This document shows, piece after piece, positions 34,158 to 42,455 of a DNA stretch of 64,000 bases. The notes beneath the pieces were generated by a model. It worked only from the letters and a program-made list of their open reading frames with translations, searched no databases and was not told the origin of the DNA. Origin of the DNA: Paludibacteraceae bacterium (GTDB taxonomy: Bacteria; Bacteroidota; Bacteroidia; Bacteroidales; Paludibacteraceae); NCBI GenBank assembly GCA_017547145.1, contig JAFYQJ010000006.1:1-64000 (forward strand). Reading direction: 5' to 3'. Made by a program: the position numbers and the translations under genes. Position 1 is the first letter of the stretch. Each line of letters opens with the position of its first letter.

Positions 34158-34887
34158 AAAAATAGTTGTAGTGATGCCGGCATACAATGCCGAAAAGACA
34201 TTGGAGCAAACTTATGCTGAAATACCAATGGACATTGTGGATGAAGTAATTCTTACTGATGATTGCAGTAAAGATAATACAGTAGAAAAGGCTAAAGAAT
34301 TAGGAATAAAAGAGGTACTTGTTCACGAAAAAAATAAAGGATATGGTGGTAATCAAAAAACATGTTACAATCGTGCTTTAGAGATAGGTGCTGATATTGT
34401 GATTATGGTTCATCCTGATTATCAATATACACCAAAGTTGGTACATTCAATGGCTTATATGATTGCAAATGGTGTTTATCCCGTATGTTTAGCTTCGCGA
34501 ATACTTGGTAAGGGTGCGTTGAAGGGTGGAATGCCGATAGTTAAATACATAGCAAATCGTTGTTTGACTTTGGGGCAAAACTTTTTGTTGCATCAAAAAC
34601 TTTCGGAATATCATACGGGTTATCGTGCGTTTTCTGCAGAGGTTTTGCGTGATATCAATTATAATGTAGCGTCTGACGATTTTATTTTCGACAATGAAAT
34701 GTTGGCACAAATTTTTTATAAGGGTTACGAAATAGGTGAAGTAACTTGTCCAACTAAGTATTTCGACGAAGCCTCGTCTATAAATTTCCGTAGGAGTAGC
34801 ATTTATGGTTTGGGTGTAATTCGTGTGTCGTTTTTGTATCGCTTGTGTAAATGGCGTTTAATGAAATCGAAATTGTTTAGAAAATGA
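34144..34887 (+). CDS. Family 2 glycosyltransferase, polyprenyl-phosphate sugar synthase-like
   Basis: 247 aa with no membrane helices. GT2 fold: VVVMPAYNAEKTLEQTY at the N-terminus, ILTDDCSKDNTVEKA near 36 (DxD region) and VMVHPDYQYTPKLV near 84. It resembles dolichol-phosphate-mannose-synthase-like enzymes, which make the polyprenyl-phosphate sugar used by GT39-type transferases. Overlaps the PAP2 and next genes. Confidence 0.85.
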   Translation: MINGKKIVVVMPAYNAEKTLEQTYAEIPMDIVDEVILTDDCSKDNTVEKAKELGIKEVLVHEKNKGYGGNQKTCYNRALEIGADIVIMVHPDYQYTPKLVHSMAYMIANGVYPVCLASRILGKGALKGGMPIVKYIANRCLTLGQNFLLHQKLSEYHTGYRAFSAEVLRDINYNVASDDFIFDNEMLAQIFYKGYEIGEVTCPTKYFDEASSINFRRSSIYGLGVIRVSFLYRLCKWRLMKSKLFRK

Positions 34888-36476
34888 AACGAAATTTATT
34901 TTTTGTGATAGCTTTGATGACGATAGTTTTTGCTATTGTTTATACTTATGTTTTCGATCCCAAGTTAGATTTGAATGGCGATAATGTTCATTATTTGAAT
35001 TTAGCAAAAAATATTTCAGATGGGCATGGTTATACAACGTTGGTCGTAGGTGAAGGTTTTCGCCCAGCAAGTCATTTCCCTCCCGGATATTCATTGATAT
35101 TGTCGATGTTTATGACTTTAGGTGTTCAAAATTTGTTGGTGTTCAAAATTTTGAACGGAGTGTTTTTGTTGGTCTCATTATTTATGTTAGCATATACTAC
35201 ATGGCGTTTGACTCAAAATGCTTGTTTAGGAATAGTTGTAGCCGTGTTACCAATGTTTTCTCCTCAATTACAGCATTTTGCAAATATTGTAATGAGTGAA
35301 ATGTCGTATTTGTTTTTTACGATTTTGTGTTTTTTCTCATTGTATAAGTATGATGCTCTAAAGGAAAAACAAAAAGTGAATATTTTGAAATCGCCATGGC
35401 TTTATTTAGCAATAGTATCAGCTGTTGCAGCATATTATATACGAACGGTAGGAACTTCTTGTTTGTTTGCTTTGTTAGTTTTCTTTTTGTTTCGTCGAGA
35501 GTGGAAACAATTGTTGATTTCTGCTTTTGGTATTGTTTTGTTGATTCTTCCGTGGTCAATTCGAAATAAAATTCATGGTATCGAATCGCGTTATTTTGGT
35601 ACGATAATGACGGTAAATCCATGGCGTCCAGAAGAAGGGACGATATCGTCAGTAGGAGAAATGTGGGATAAAATGTTGAAGAATTTCGATGAGACGGTAA
35701 TTAAAGGATTTACGGAAGCATTATTCCCTTTTGTGCAACCAAACTATGGCGAGATATCATCTTTACAGGAAATACTATTTGGAGTGCTTATTTTGTGCAT
35801 CGTATTTTGGGGAGCATGGTATTTGAAAAAGTTTCGTTGGTTTTTGTTTGCGTTTTTTGTTGCAAATATAGGTTTGTTTATGCTTTGGCACGGAGGCAAT
35901 GGTGTGCGTTATGTAGTTCCTATTTTTCCTATAATATATCTATGTTTTTATGTTGGTGTTTTTGCGTTGTTAGAGCTTTTGTTGAATTATTTAAACCTTC
36001 AAAAAATACTAAAATACGTTCCTTGCATATTCTTGTTGATGATATTTTTGATGTTACCAACTATAAAAACGCAGGCTTCTATATCAAAAATGCCTTATCC
36101 GCAGGCTTATAAAAATTATTTTTCGATTGCAGAAAAAATTAATAAGGAAAAGAATTACAAGGGTGCAGTTGTTTGTTGCCGAAAACCCGAATTGTTTGAG
36201 TATTATGCTCCGAATGTTTATACTGTAAATTATCATTATTCGAAAAAAACGGAGGAAGTTATTCTCGATTTGATACAAAAAAAAGTAGATTATGTTGTTT
36301 TAGAACAATTAGGATATAGTTCTACAGGTTTGTATTTGTATCCGGCAATAATGAATCATGCTGAATTATTTTTTGTTATTTTGCAATATGCGAACCCCGA
36401 TACATATTTGCTCTATTTTGATAGAGAAAGTGCAGAAAAAAAAATGAAAGATTATGAGTGGCAATATGCTGAATAA
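34884..36476 (+). CDS. Second GT39-like membrane glycosyltransferase
   Basis: 530 aa, about ten membrane helices. FDPKLDLNGDNVHYLNLAKN near 24 has an acidic pair in the first loop, followed by FRPASHFPPGYSLILSM, which matches the start of PMT/ArnT-like transferases. A soluble C-terminal segment follows from about 395. Acceptor unknown. Overlaps the GT2 gene by 4 nt. Confidence 0.72.
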   Translation: MKRNLFFVIALMTIVFAIVYTYVFDPKLDLNGDNVHYLNLAKNISDGHGYTTLVVGEGFRPASHFPPGYSLILSMFMTLGVQNLLVFKILNGVFLLVSLFMLAYTTWRLTQNACLGIVVAVLPMFSPQLQHFANIVMSEMSYLFFTILCFFSLYKYDALKEKQKVNILKSPWLYLAIVSAVAAYYIRTVGTSCLFALLVFFLFRREWKQLLISAFGIVLLILPWSIRNKIHGIESRYFGTIMTVNPWRPEEGTISSVGEMWDKMLKNFDETVIKGFTEALFPFVQPNYGEISSLQEILFGVLILCIVFWGAWYLKKFRWFLFAFFVANIGLFMLWHGGNGVRYVVPIFPIIYLCFYVGVFALLELLLNYLNLQKILKYVPCIFLLMIFLMLPTIKTQASISKMPYPQAYKNYFSIAEKINKEKNYKGAVVCCRKPELFEYYAPNVYTVNYHYSKKTEEVILDLIQKKVDYVVLEQLGYSSTGLYLYPAIMNHAELFFVILQYANPDTYLLYFDRESAEKKMKDYEWQYAE

Positions 36477-36897
36477 AATGTTTAAAGGGAATACAAGCCT
36501 AATCGTAATACAATTTTTTCGCTATTTTTGTTCTGGAGGTTTGGCGTTTGTAGTTGATAAAACGTTGTTTGTTGTAACGCATTACTTCACTTTACATTTA
36601 AATAACTATTGGGCAACAAGTGTTGGGTTTGTTGCGGGGATTATTATTACTTATTTGTTGAGCATATTCTGGGTATTCGATGAGCGACGAATGAAAAATA
36701 CTTTGTTCGAGGTTTTGATATTTGTTGCTATAGGTATTGTTGGATTGGGATTGATGAATTTCTTTATGTGGATTTTTACTGTACAAATGGCTATCCCTAA
36801 CGATTTTGTTTGTAATTTGTTGTCTACAGCGTTGGTTACGTTGTGGAATTTTATAGCTAAAAAATATATATTATTTACTAAAAATGAAAAGAATTAA
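36454..36897 (+). CDS. GtrA-family membrane protein (polyprenyl-linked sugar flippase)
   Basis: Up to 147 aa with four membrane helices. FFRYFCSGGLAFVVDKTLF and FVAGIIITYLLSIFWVF are typical of GtrA. ATG codons at 36454, 36466 and 36478 are all possible starts; the last is 1 nt after the upstream stop. GtrA proteins are thought to flip polyprenyl-phosphate sugars to the periplasm, which fits the GT2 and GT39-type neighbours. The end overlaps ilvB by 14 nt. Confidence 0.85.
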   Translation: MSGNMLNKMFKGNTSLIVIQFFRYFCSGGLAFVVDKTLFVVTHYFTLHLNNYWATSVGFVAGIIITYLLSIFWVFDERRMKNTLFEVLIFVAIGIVGLGLMNFFMWIFTVQMAIPNDFVCNLLSTALVTLWNFIAKKYILFTKNEKN

Positions 36898-38575
36898 AGG
36901 ATCGGAAGCGCTGATGGAGGCGCTAATACACGAAGGCGTGGATACGATTTTTGGGTATCCCGGCGGGGCCATTATTCCTGTTTATGATAGTTTGTACGAT
37001 TATCAAGATAAAATTCGTCATGTGTTGGTTCGTCACGAACAAGCAGCAACGCATGCTGCCGAAGGTTATTCGCGTGTTTCTGGTAAGGTTGGAGTTTGTC
37101 TTGTAACTAGCGGTCCGGGTGCTACCAATACGATAACAGGTATTGGCGATGCTATGATTGATAGCACTCCTATTGTTGTTATTACAGGTCAGGTTACCTC
37201 GTCGTTGTTGGGTACAGATGCTTTTCAAGAAATAGACGTGGTGGGCATTACGCAACCTATTACAAAATGGGCATATCAAATACGTCGTCCCGAAGATATT
37301 GCGTGGGCTGTGGCAAGAGCTTTTTATATAGCTCAAAGTGGTAGACCTGGGCCTGTTGTGCTCGATTTTGCCAAAAATGCACAAGTGGCAATGGTAGATT
37401 TTGAGCCAGAAAAGTGCAACTTTATTCGTAGTTATATTCCTGCTTCGAAACCCGACGATGAGTCAGTTTTGAAAGCCGCGGAATTGATCAATTCTGCTAA
37501 AAAACCGTTTGCTTTGGTAGGACAGGGGGTGATATTGGGTAATGCTGAAAAAGAGTTGGCGGATTTCCTTGAAAAAGCAGATATACCTGCTGGTTATACT
37601 TTACTTGGAGAATCGGCTATGCCTACAGATTTTCGTTTGAATAAAGGGATGCTGGGAATGCATGGCAATATTGCTCCAAACATAAAAACTAACGAGTGCG
37701 ATGTGTTGATAGCTATTGGTATGCGTTTCGACGATAGAGTAACCGGCGATTTGAATACTTATGCAAAACAAGCTAAAATTGTGCATTTAGATATTGATGC
37801 ATCCGAATTAGGTAAAAATGTTTCGGTAGATGCTCCTGTACTTGGCGATGTGAAATGTTCGTTGCCAGCTATTACCGAAAAATTGCTACCTGCTAAACAC
37901 ACAGATTGGATAGCTTCGTTTGATGAGCATGTGCAACGAGAGTTTGCTGAAGTGATTGATGCAGAAACAAATCCACAAAACGGTCTTTTGAAAATGGGAG
38001 AAGTGGTAAATGCAGTTTCCGAAGTGGTGAATCACAATGCAGTTTTGGTAACGGATGTTGGACAAAATCAGATGATGGCGGCTCGCTACTTTAAATTTAA
38101 ACAATCGCGAAGTGTGGTAACTTCGGGCGGACTTGGCACAATGGGGTTTGGTTTGCCTGCAGCTATCGGTGCAAAAATAGCATGCCCTGAACGTACGGTA
38201 TGTTTCTTTACGGGCGATGGTGGTATTCAGATGACTATTCAAGAATTAGGCACGATAATGCAAGAGCAAACGGGTGTAAAAATTATTCTTATGAACAACA
38301 ATTGGCTTGGAATGGTACGTCAGTGGCAAGAGTTGTTTTTCGATAAATGTTATTCGCAAACGCGTATGACGAATCCCGATTTTGTTCAATTGGCTAATGC
38401 TTATGGTATTGCTTCGCGACAAGTGAGCGAACGTACTGAACTGAAAGTTGCTATAGACGATATGCTCAAAGACGACAAACCTTATTTGTTGGTAGTGAAT
38501 GTAGAAGAAGAAAATATGGTGTTCCCAATGGTGCCTGTTGGAAATACTATAACTGATATAATGACAAAAAAATAA
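36884..38575 (+). CDS. ilvB: Acetolactate synthase large subunit IlvB
   Basis: 563 aa. ThDP-binding enzyme: GYPGGAIIPVYDSL near 23, catalytic Glu in VRHEQAATHAAEGYSR (about 48), the central FAD domain, and the GDGGIQMTIQELGT motif (about 445) with NNNWLGMVRQWQ. Makes acetolactate or acetohydroxybutyrate from pyruvate. It overlaps the GtrA gene, so it is tied to the inserted glycosylation genes. Confidence 0.95.
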   Translation: MKRIKGSEALMEALIHEGVDTIFGYPGGAIIPVYDSLYDYQDKIRHVLVRHEQAATHAAEGYSRVSGKVGVCLVTSGPGATNTITGIGDAMIDSTPIVVITGQVTSSLLGTDAFQEIDVVGITQPITKWAYQIRRPEDIAWAVARAFYIAQSGRPGPVVLDFAKNAQVAMVDFEPEKCNFIRSYIPASKPDDESVLKAAELINSAKKPFALVGQGVILGNAEKELADFLEKADIPAGYTLLGESAMPTDFRLNKGMLGMHGNIAPNIKTNECDVLIAIGMRFDDRVTGDLNTYAKQAKIVHLDIDASELGKNVSVDAPVLGDVKCSLPAITEKLLPAKHTDWIASFDEHVQREFAEVIDAETNPQNGLLKMGEVVNAVSEVVNHNAVLVTDVGQNQMMAARYFKFKQSRSVVTSGGLGTMGFGLPAAIGAKIACPERTVCFFTGDGGIQMTIQELGTIMQEQTGVKIILMNNNWLGMVRQWQELFFDKCYSQTRMTNPDFVQLANAYGIASRQVSERTELKVAIDDMLKDDKPYLLVVNVEEENMVFPMVPVGNTITDIMTKK

Positions 38576-38582
38576 GACAACG

Positions 38583-39119
38583 ATGGAAAAGAAACTTTAT
38601 ACAGTAACTATATTTTCGGAAAATACGGTAGGTTTGTTGAATCAAATTACCATTATTTTTACACGTCGACAATTGAATATCGAAACGCTTTCGGTGTCGC
38701 CTTCGGCTTTGAACGGTATTCATAAGTTTACGATTACATCGTATGCTTCGCAAGATATTATCGACAAAGTGGTAAAGCAAATTGACAAACGTGTAGATAT
38801 TATTAAAGCGTATTACAATACCGACGACGAACTTGTGTCGCAAGAAATTGCACTCTACAAAGTCTCTACTCAAAAACTTTTGGAACTTGGTAGTATCGAG
38901 GCGTTGATTCGTAACTATGGCATACGAGTTTTGGAACTGACAGAAACTTGTGTAGTATTCGAAAAAACAGGTACTTACGAAGAAACGCAAAAACTTTTCG
39001 ACGAACTTAGCCAAACCATCGGTGTGTTGCAGTTTATTCGTTCGGGGCGTGTGGCTATCACAAAATCGAAGGTAGAACGCTTGAGCGATATGCTAGCGTC
39101 TATTGAAAAATTGCAATAG
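38583..39119 (+). CDS. ilvN: Acetolactate synthase small (regulatory) subunit IlvN
   Basis: 178 aa. N-terminal ACT domain (YTVTIFSENTVGLLNQITIIF, then RQLNIETLSVSPS), which binds branched-chain amino acids as feedback inhibitor, and a C-terminal domain of about 90 residues. It starts 7 nt after ilvB. No ilvC follows within the window. Confidence 0.92.
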   Translation: MEKKLYTVTIFSENTVGLLNQITIIFTRRQLNIETLSVSPSALNGIHKFTITSYASQDIIDKVVKQIDKRVDIIKAYYNTDDELVSQEIALYKVSTQKLLELGSIEALIRNYGIRVLELTETCVVFEKTGTYEETQKLFDELSQTIGVLQFIRSGRVAITKSKVERLSDMLASIEKLQ

Positions 39120-39120
39120 A

Positions 39121-39642
39121 ATGATGACCAAAGCCGAATGCAGAAAATACATTAAAACGCTTATGGGTGAGCATGGGCAAGAGTTGCCTGCTCGTTCGGA
39201 GAAGGCTCTTGCTGCGTTGCGTGAAAATGAACATTTTCGGTCGGCTAAAACCGTTTTGCTATTTCATTCACTCAAAGACGAGGTAGCAACGCACGATTTT
39301 TTGCACGAAGTGGCAAAAACCAAGCGTGTGTTTCTTCCTGTGGTGCGTGACGAAGATATGTTTATGGCGGAGTTTGTGGTGGACACTCCATTGAAGCGGA
39401 GATCTCTCGGAGTTGAAGAACCACAATCGCCGCTTTATTTTGGCGATGTAGATGTAGCTGTGGTGCCGGGTGTGGCATTTTCTGCCGTGGGGCACCGCTT
39501 GGGGCGTGGGCGTGGTTACTACGACCGCTTTCTCTCCCAGCACGTTTGCTACCGCATAGGTCTCTGCTTCTCGTTTCAACGCTTGGCGGAGATACCCTAT
39601 GAGCCACACGATGTAGTGATGAACGAAGTGATAAGTGATTAA
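39121..39642 (+). CDS. 5-formyltetrahydrofolate cyclo-ligase
   Basis: 173 aa from the ATG at 39121; the TTG at 39103 overlaps ilvN. ATP-binding motif GRGRGYYDRFLS (about 126), and VAVVPGVAFSAVGHRLG just before it. Converts 5-formyl-THF to 5,10-methenyl-THF. Last gene of the ilvD operon; base composition is richer in GC than the glycosylation genes upstream. Confidence 0.9.
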   Translation: MMTKAECRKYIKTLMGEHGQELPARSEKALAALRENEHFRSAKTVLLFHSLKDEVATHDFLHEVAKTKRVFLPVVRDEDMFMAEFVVDTPLKRRSLGVEEPQSPLYFGDVDVAVVPGVAFSAVGHRLGRGRGYYDRFLSQHVCYRIGLCFSFQRLAEIPYEPHDVVMNEVISD

Positions 39643-39697
39643 TTTTTAGATATATTTTTTGTGTAACCATTTTAAAAACTTTTTTGCCTATGAAGTA

Positions 39698-39918
39698 AAT
39701 GCGTAGTTTTTACGCACATCTTGAAAATATTGGAAATAGCGTTATAAGCAAAACTTGATTACTTGAAACCTGAACAATTTCGATAATCACTCAAGTTATG
39801 CCTCATTAGCGTTCACATGAAAGTGTGGGCTTTTGGTATTTGTTTGGGTGATAAGGTAGTTCAGGACCTCAAGTAATCAAATAAATATAAAAGTACCACG
39901 CTATTTTTATGTGCGTGA
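39698..39918 (+). ncRNA. Structured element copy B (nested long hairpin, covaries with copy A)
   Basis: Paired arms, outside in: 39712-39719 with 39909-39916 (ACGCACAT/ATGTGCGT); 39734-39742 with 39898-39906 (AAATAGCGT/ACGCTATTT); 39755-39766 with 39869-39880 (TTGATTACTTGA, exact 12-bp complement); 39769-39775 with 39859-39865 (CCTGAAC/GTTCAGG); 39786-39794 with 39844-39852 (ATCACTCAA/TTGGGTGAT, one G-T). Arms one, two and four share sequence with 14535-14765; arms three and five are different sequences but still pair. It lies between the 5-FCL gene and a secreted-protein gene and has no coding frame. Confidence 0.65.
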
Positions 39919-39984
39919 GTGAAGTTTTTTTAGGTACAAACAAATGATTGATGTATTTAATTTAATAACTAAAAAAAATTAAAA

Positions 39985-40791
39985 ATGAACAAAAAATTTT
40001 TATTAGTAGCACTTTTTGCTGCATGGTGTTTAGAGTTTGTTACAAGTGTAGCTTTTGCTCAAATAGAAGAACCTAAAACCAAAGTCGCAATTTATACAAC
40101 AGGAGATGTCGATGCAAGTTATAAAAAAGTAATTGGTTCGAAAGTAACCTCTGTTATTACACAAAGTTCTAAGTATGCAGCAGTAGAACGTACTGCTGAC
40201 TTTTTGAATGCATTGTCGCAAGAACACGATTATCAGCGATCGGGAGCGGTAAGCGACAATCAAATTGTGAAAATTGGACAACAATTTGGTGTACGCTATG
40301 TAGTCGTACTTGATATTTCTGATTTGTTTGGCTCGTTATTTATTTCTGCTCGTATGATAGATGTACGTACTGGCGTTATTGCTTCTTCTGCAGAAATTGG
40401 TGGTGAAATACAATCGATGACGAAATTGATAGAAATCTCAACATTGCTTGGAGAGGCTATTGTTGGAGTTGAAAATTATAAAGTAATAGGTCCTTATGCT
40501 ACAAAGATGCAGTTAGTACAACATTGTAAAGATATTCCTCAGGGTTATCATGTTGCATCAAAAGAAGATGTAGAAAAAATGGTGCAAGTAGCATCAATGA
40601 CGGGAGCAATGCTTCAATTCCCCATTTATTGTGGTTTAAAAATAAGTAGACAGGATAAAAAACACTATTACTCGGGATTTCTTTTTTATAAAGATAAAAC
40701 ATGCAAATCTATTGTAAACGACTATTGGTATGTTGGAATTAATAATATGGATTCAGTTCCTGTAGGTTATATTTATTTAGTAAAAGATTAA
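39985..40791 (+). CDS. Exported CsgG/LpoB-like protein
   Basis: 268 aa with a signal peptide (AAWCLEFVTSVAFA). The first half resembles CsgG/LpoB-like domains: TKVAIYTTGDVDASYKKVIG, KYAAVERTADFLNAL, QIVKIGQQFGVRYVVVLDIS. The C-terminal third (about 185-268) is separate and ends in VGYIYLVKD. No lipobox Cys follows the signal peptide. Role unknown; CsgG itself is an outer-membrane secretion channel, but that function is not implied here. Sits downstream of structured element B. Confidence 0.6.
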   Translation: MNKKFLLVALFAAWCLEFVTSVAFAQIEEPKTKVAIYTTGDVDASYKKVIGSKVTSVITQSSKYAAVERTADFLNALSQEHDYQRSGAVSDNQIVKIGQQFGVRYVVVLDISDLFGSLFISARMIDVRTGVIASSAEIGGEIQSMTKLIEISTLLGEAIVGVENYKVIGPYATKMQLVQHCKDIPQGYHVASKEDVEKMVQVASMTGAMLQFPIYCGLKISRQDKKHYYSGFLFYKDKTCKSIVNDYWYVGINNMDSVPVGYIYLVKD

Positions 40792-40814
40792 ATGTTTTTA
40801 TATAAAATAAACGT

Positions 40815-40849
40815 AAAAAAAGAACGCTCCATTAGTGCGTTCTTTTTTT
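40815..40849 (+). terminator. Intrinsic terminator
   Basis: AAAGAACGC (40819-40827) pairs with GCGTTCTTT (40837-40845), then T run. Confidence 0.88.
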
Positions 40850-40871
40850 ATGAAAATAATGTAATAGAAAT

Positions 40872-41456
40872 TTATTTTTCAGTGCTGTTGAGTAGCTCAA
40901 GAATGTCGTTCGAAATGTCGTAGCCCTCTACCGAGAAAAGCACGTTTTCTTGCATAGCACTTGTAGTAAGAATCAAGTGATAGCGTCCGTCGCTATTGAA
41001 AGATTTAATAGCGTTGTTGATGTCTTCGCGTAGTTGAGCGTTTATTTTTTGCGTTTCGTCCATCAACTCTTGCTTAAGCTTTTGTTCTAAAACTTGCAAG
41101 TCGCTCTCTTTCTTTTGTAGGCGTTGAGCTTCTTGCTCTGCACGTTCACGGCTCAAAAAAGCGTTGTTTTCAAGTTTACGATTAAATTCAGCTACTTCGT
41201 TTTGAAATTTTTGAGCTTTTTCGTTGATGCTCAATCGTACATCTTCTTGTTTTTTAATCAAAAGTTCGTTAGCGTCTTTTGCTACGTTGTAGTTCGACAA
41301 AATAGAGTCGATATTGACGTAGGCAATAGGGAGTCTGCACTCTGGTGTAGCACATTCAGGAATAGAAAGAACGTCTTTTTTTTCGGCTTCTTTTTTGCCA
41401 CACGCTACCAATGTTAGTACGAAAAGTAAAGTTGTTAAAAGTGTAATTTTTTTCAT
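40872..41456 (-). CDS. OmpH/Skp-family periplasmic chaperone (lipoprotein)
   Basis: 194 aa. Lipobox LTLVAC, then PIAYVNIDSILSNY (typical OmpH start), and a long coiled coil of about 90 residues (KFQNEVAEFNRKLENNAF, AQRLQKKESDLQVLEQKLK), then a C-terminal strand with ILTTSAMQENVLF. Skp-type proteins hold unfolded outer-membrane proteins in the periplasm. Attachment by lipid is unusual compared with soluble Skp but common in Bacteroidota. Confidence 0.82.
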   Translation of the reverse strand: MKKITLLTTLLFVLTLVACGKKEAEKKDVLSIPECATPECRLPIAYVNIDSILSNYNVAKDANELLIKKQEDVRLSINEKAQKFQNEVAEFNRKLENNAFLSRERAEQEAQRLQKKESDLQVLEQKLKQELMDETQKINAQLREDINNAIKSFNSDGRYHLILTTSAMQENVLFSVEGYDISNDILELLNSTEK

Positions 41457-41475
41457 TGTGTTGTTATTTAAATAG

Positions 41476-41661
41476 TTATTGTTTCTTTTGAGCGTCTCTG
41501 TCTTGCGAAGTGTAGCACCCGATGCCTCGTTTTCGCATAGCTTTGTTGCTTCCTATATGGATGTTAGGGAAACCTTTTTTTGTAAAAAAAACACGCACGC
41601 CAAGCAACAAAATTGCAATGGCAATGATAATTAGTATTACAAGAAATTGTTTCAACACCAT
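41476..41661 (-). CDS. Small single-pass membrane protein
   Basis: 61 aa. One membrane helix (about 5-27), then a basic, conserved-looking tail: GFPNIHIGSNKAMRKRGIGC and SQDRDAQKK. I recall similar small proteins in other Bacteroidales, without a known function. The -7 box ends 8 nt before its ATG. Confidence 0.6.
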   Translation of the reverse strand: MVLKQFLVILIIIAIAILLLGVRVFFTKKGFPNIHIGSNKAMRKRGIGCYTSQDRDAQKKQ

Positions 41662-41668
41662 ATGTTGT

Positions 41669-41677
41669 GCAAATGTA
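41669..41677 (-). promoter_or_regulatory. -7 box of the 61-aa membrane protein gene
   Basis: TACATTTGC on the minus strand lies just 7 nt before the ATG at 41661, so the transcript would be almost leaderless. Confidence 0.55.
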
Positions 41678-41721
41678 GTATATTCTTACGAAAGAAATAT
41701 GTTTATAAAACTTAAAAAAAA

Positions 41722-42048
41722 CTATTTTGTTTGGTTTGGATATCTAATGCTTACAATTAAGTCGATAAGTGCAGCTACGAATAGCGTAAGCACCCATCCC
41801 GAAAGTTGCATATACATAAGTGTGCAAGAAGCTATGAGCAACAGTGTGCTGAAAGCTCCCATCGCATTGAGGCGTTTCACTCTAAAATCGCCTGCCGAGA
41901 GTGTACAAATGCGGTACGCACATAGTGCTACTACGCCAATTGTGAAAACGTAGAAGGCAAACGGTTTTTCTAAAATGCCTGCAATAGCACCAAAAACTAT
42001 GGCTAAATATCCTACAAAAAACAGTGTTGTGATAAGGTGTTTTTTCAT
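41722..42048 (-). CDS. Small membrane protein of unknown function
   Basis: 108 aa with three to four membrane helices (ITTLFFVGYLAIVFGAIAGI, FYVFTIGVVALCAYRI, STLLLIASCTLMYMQL, VLTLFVAALIDLIVSI). The start overlaps the DivIC/FtsB-like gene stop by 4 nt. I do not recognise the family. Confidence 0.6.
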   Translation of the reverse strand: MKKHLITTLFFVGYLAIVFGAIAGILEKPFAFYVFTIGVVALCAYRICTLSAGDFRVKRLNAMGAFSTLLLIASCTLMYMQLSGWVLTLFVAALIDLIVSIRYPNQTK

Positions 42049-42356
42049 TCTTCTTCGATAATAAAAATATCTTCGTTGTCTTTTTTCATCAAAAACTGCT
42101 CACGAGCAAATTTTTCTAGATTTTTGTCGCTCGACTGTAGTTCGTGGATGCGTTGTTGGTCTTTTTCGATAAGTGTGTTGTAGTATTCAATCTCTTTTTC
42201 GAGTTGTTTTATTTTTTGTGTGTTTTTTGCTCGGTCTATTAGGTTGTACGAGTCGAAAAACAACATATAAACTATAAAAATGCCTATAATAAGTAGGCAT
42301 AGAAGTATCTTTTTAGACTTAATTTTCTCAAAAAATGATTTGAATGTGTTTTGCAT
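42045..42356 (-). CDS. FtsB/DivIC-like septum formation initiator protein
   Basis: 103 aa. Short cytoplasmic N-terminus, one membrane helix (about 17-35, ILLCLLIIGIFIVYMLFF), then a coiled coil (about 45-80) and EKFAREQFLMKKDNEDIF, the typical end of the DivIC/FtsB family. Expected in the division complex with FtsL and FtsQ. First gene of a small operon. Confidence 0.82.
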   Translation of the reverse strand: MQNTFKSFFEKIKSKKILLCLLIIGIFIVYMLFFDSYNLIDRAKNTQKIKQLEKEIEYYNTLIEKDQQRIHELQSSDKNLEKFAREQFLMKKDNEDIFIIEEE

Positions 42357-42377
42357 CTTATCTTAAAATGTAGAAAA

Positions 42378-42385
42378 CAAAGGTA
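42378..42385 (-). promoter_or_regulatory. -7 box of the DivIC-like gene
   Basis: TACCTTTG on the minus strand, 21 nt upstream of the ATG at 42356. Confidence 0.55.
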
Positions 42386-42455
42386 ATCTTTTTTCGTGAG
42401 ATTTTCTACTAAAAAATAAATGATTAGTTTTGTCAAGTTTAAAGTTGTTGGGATT

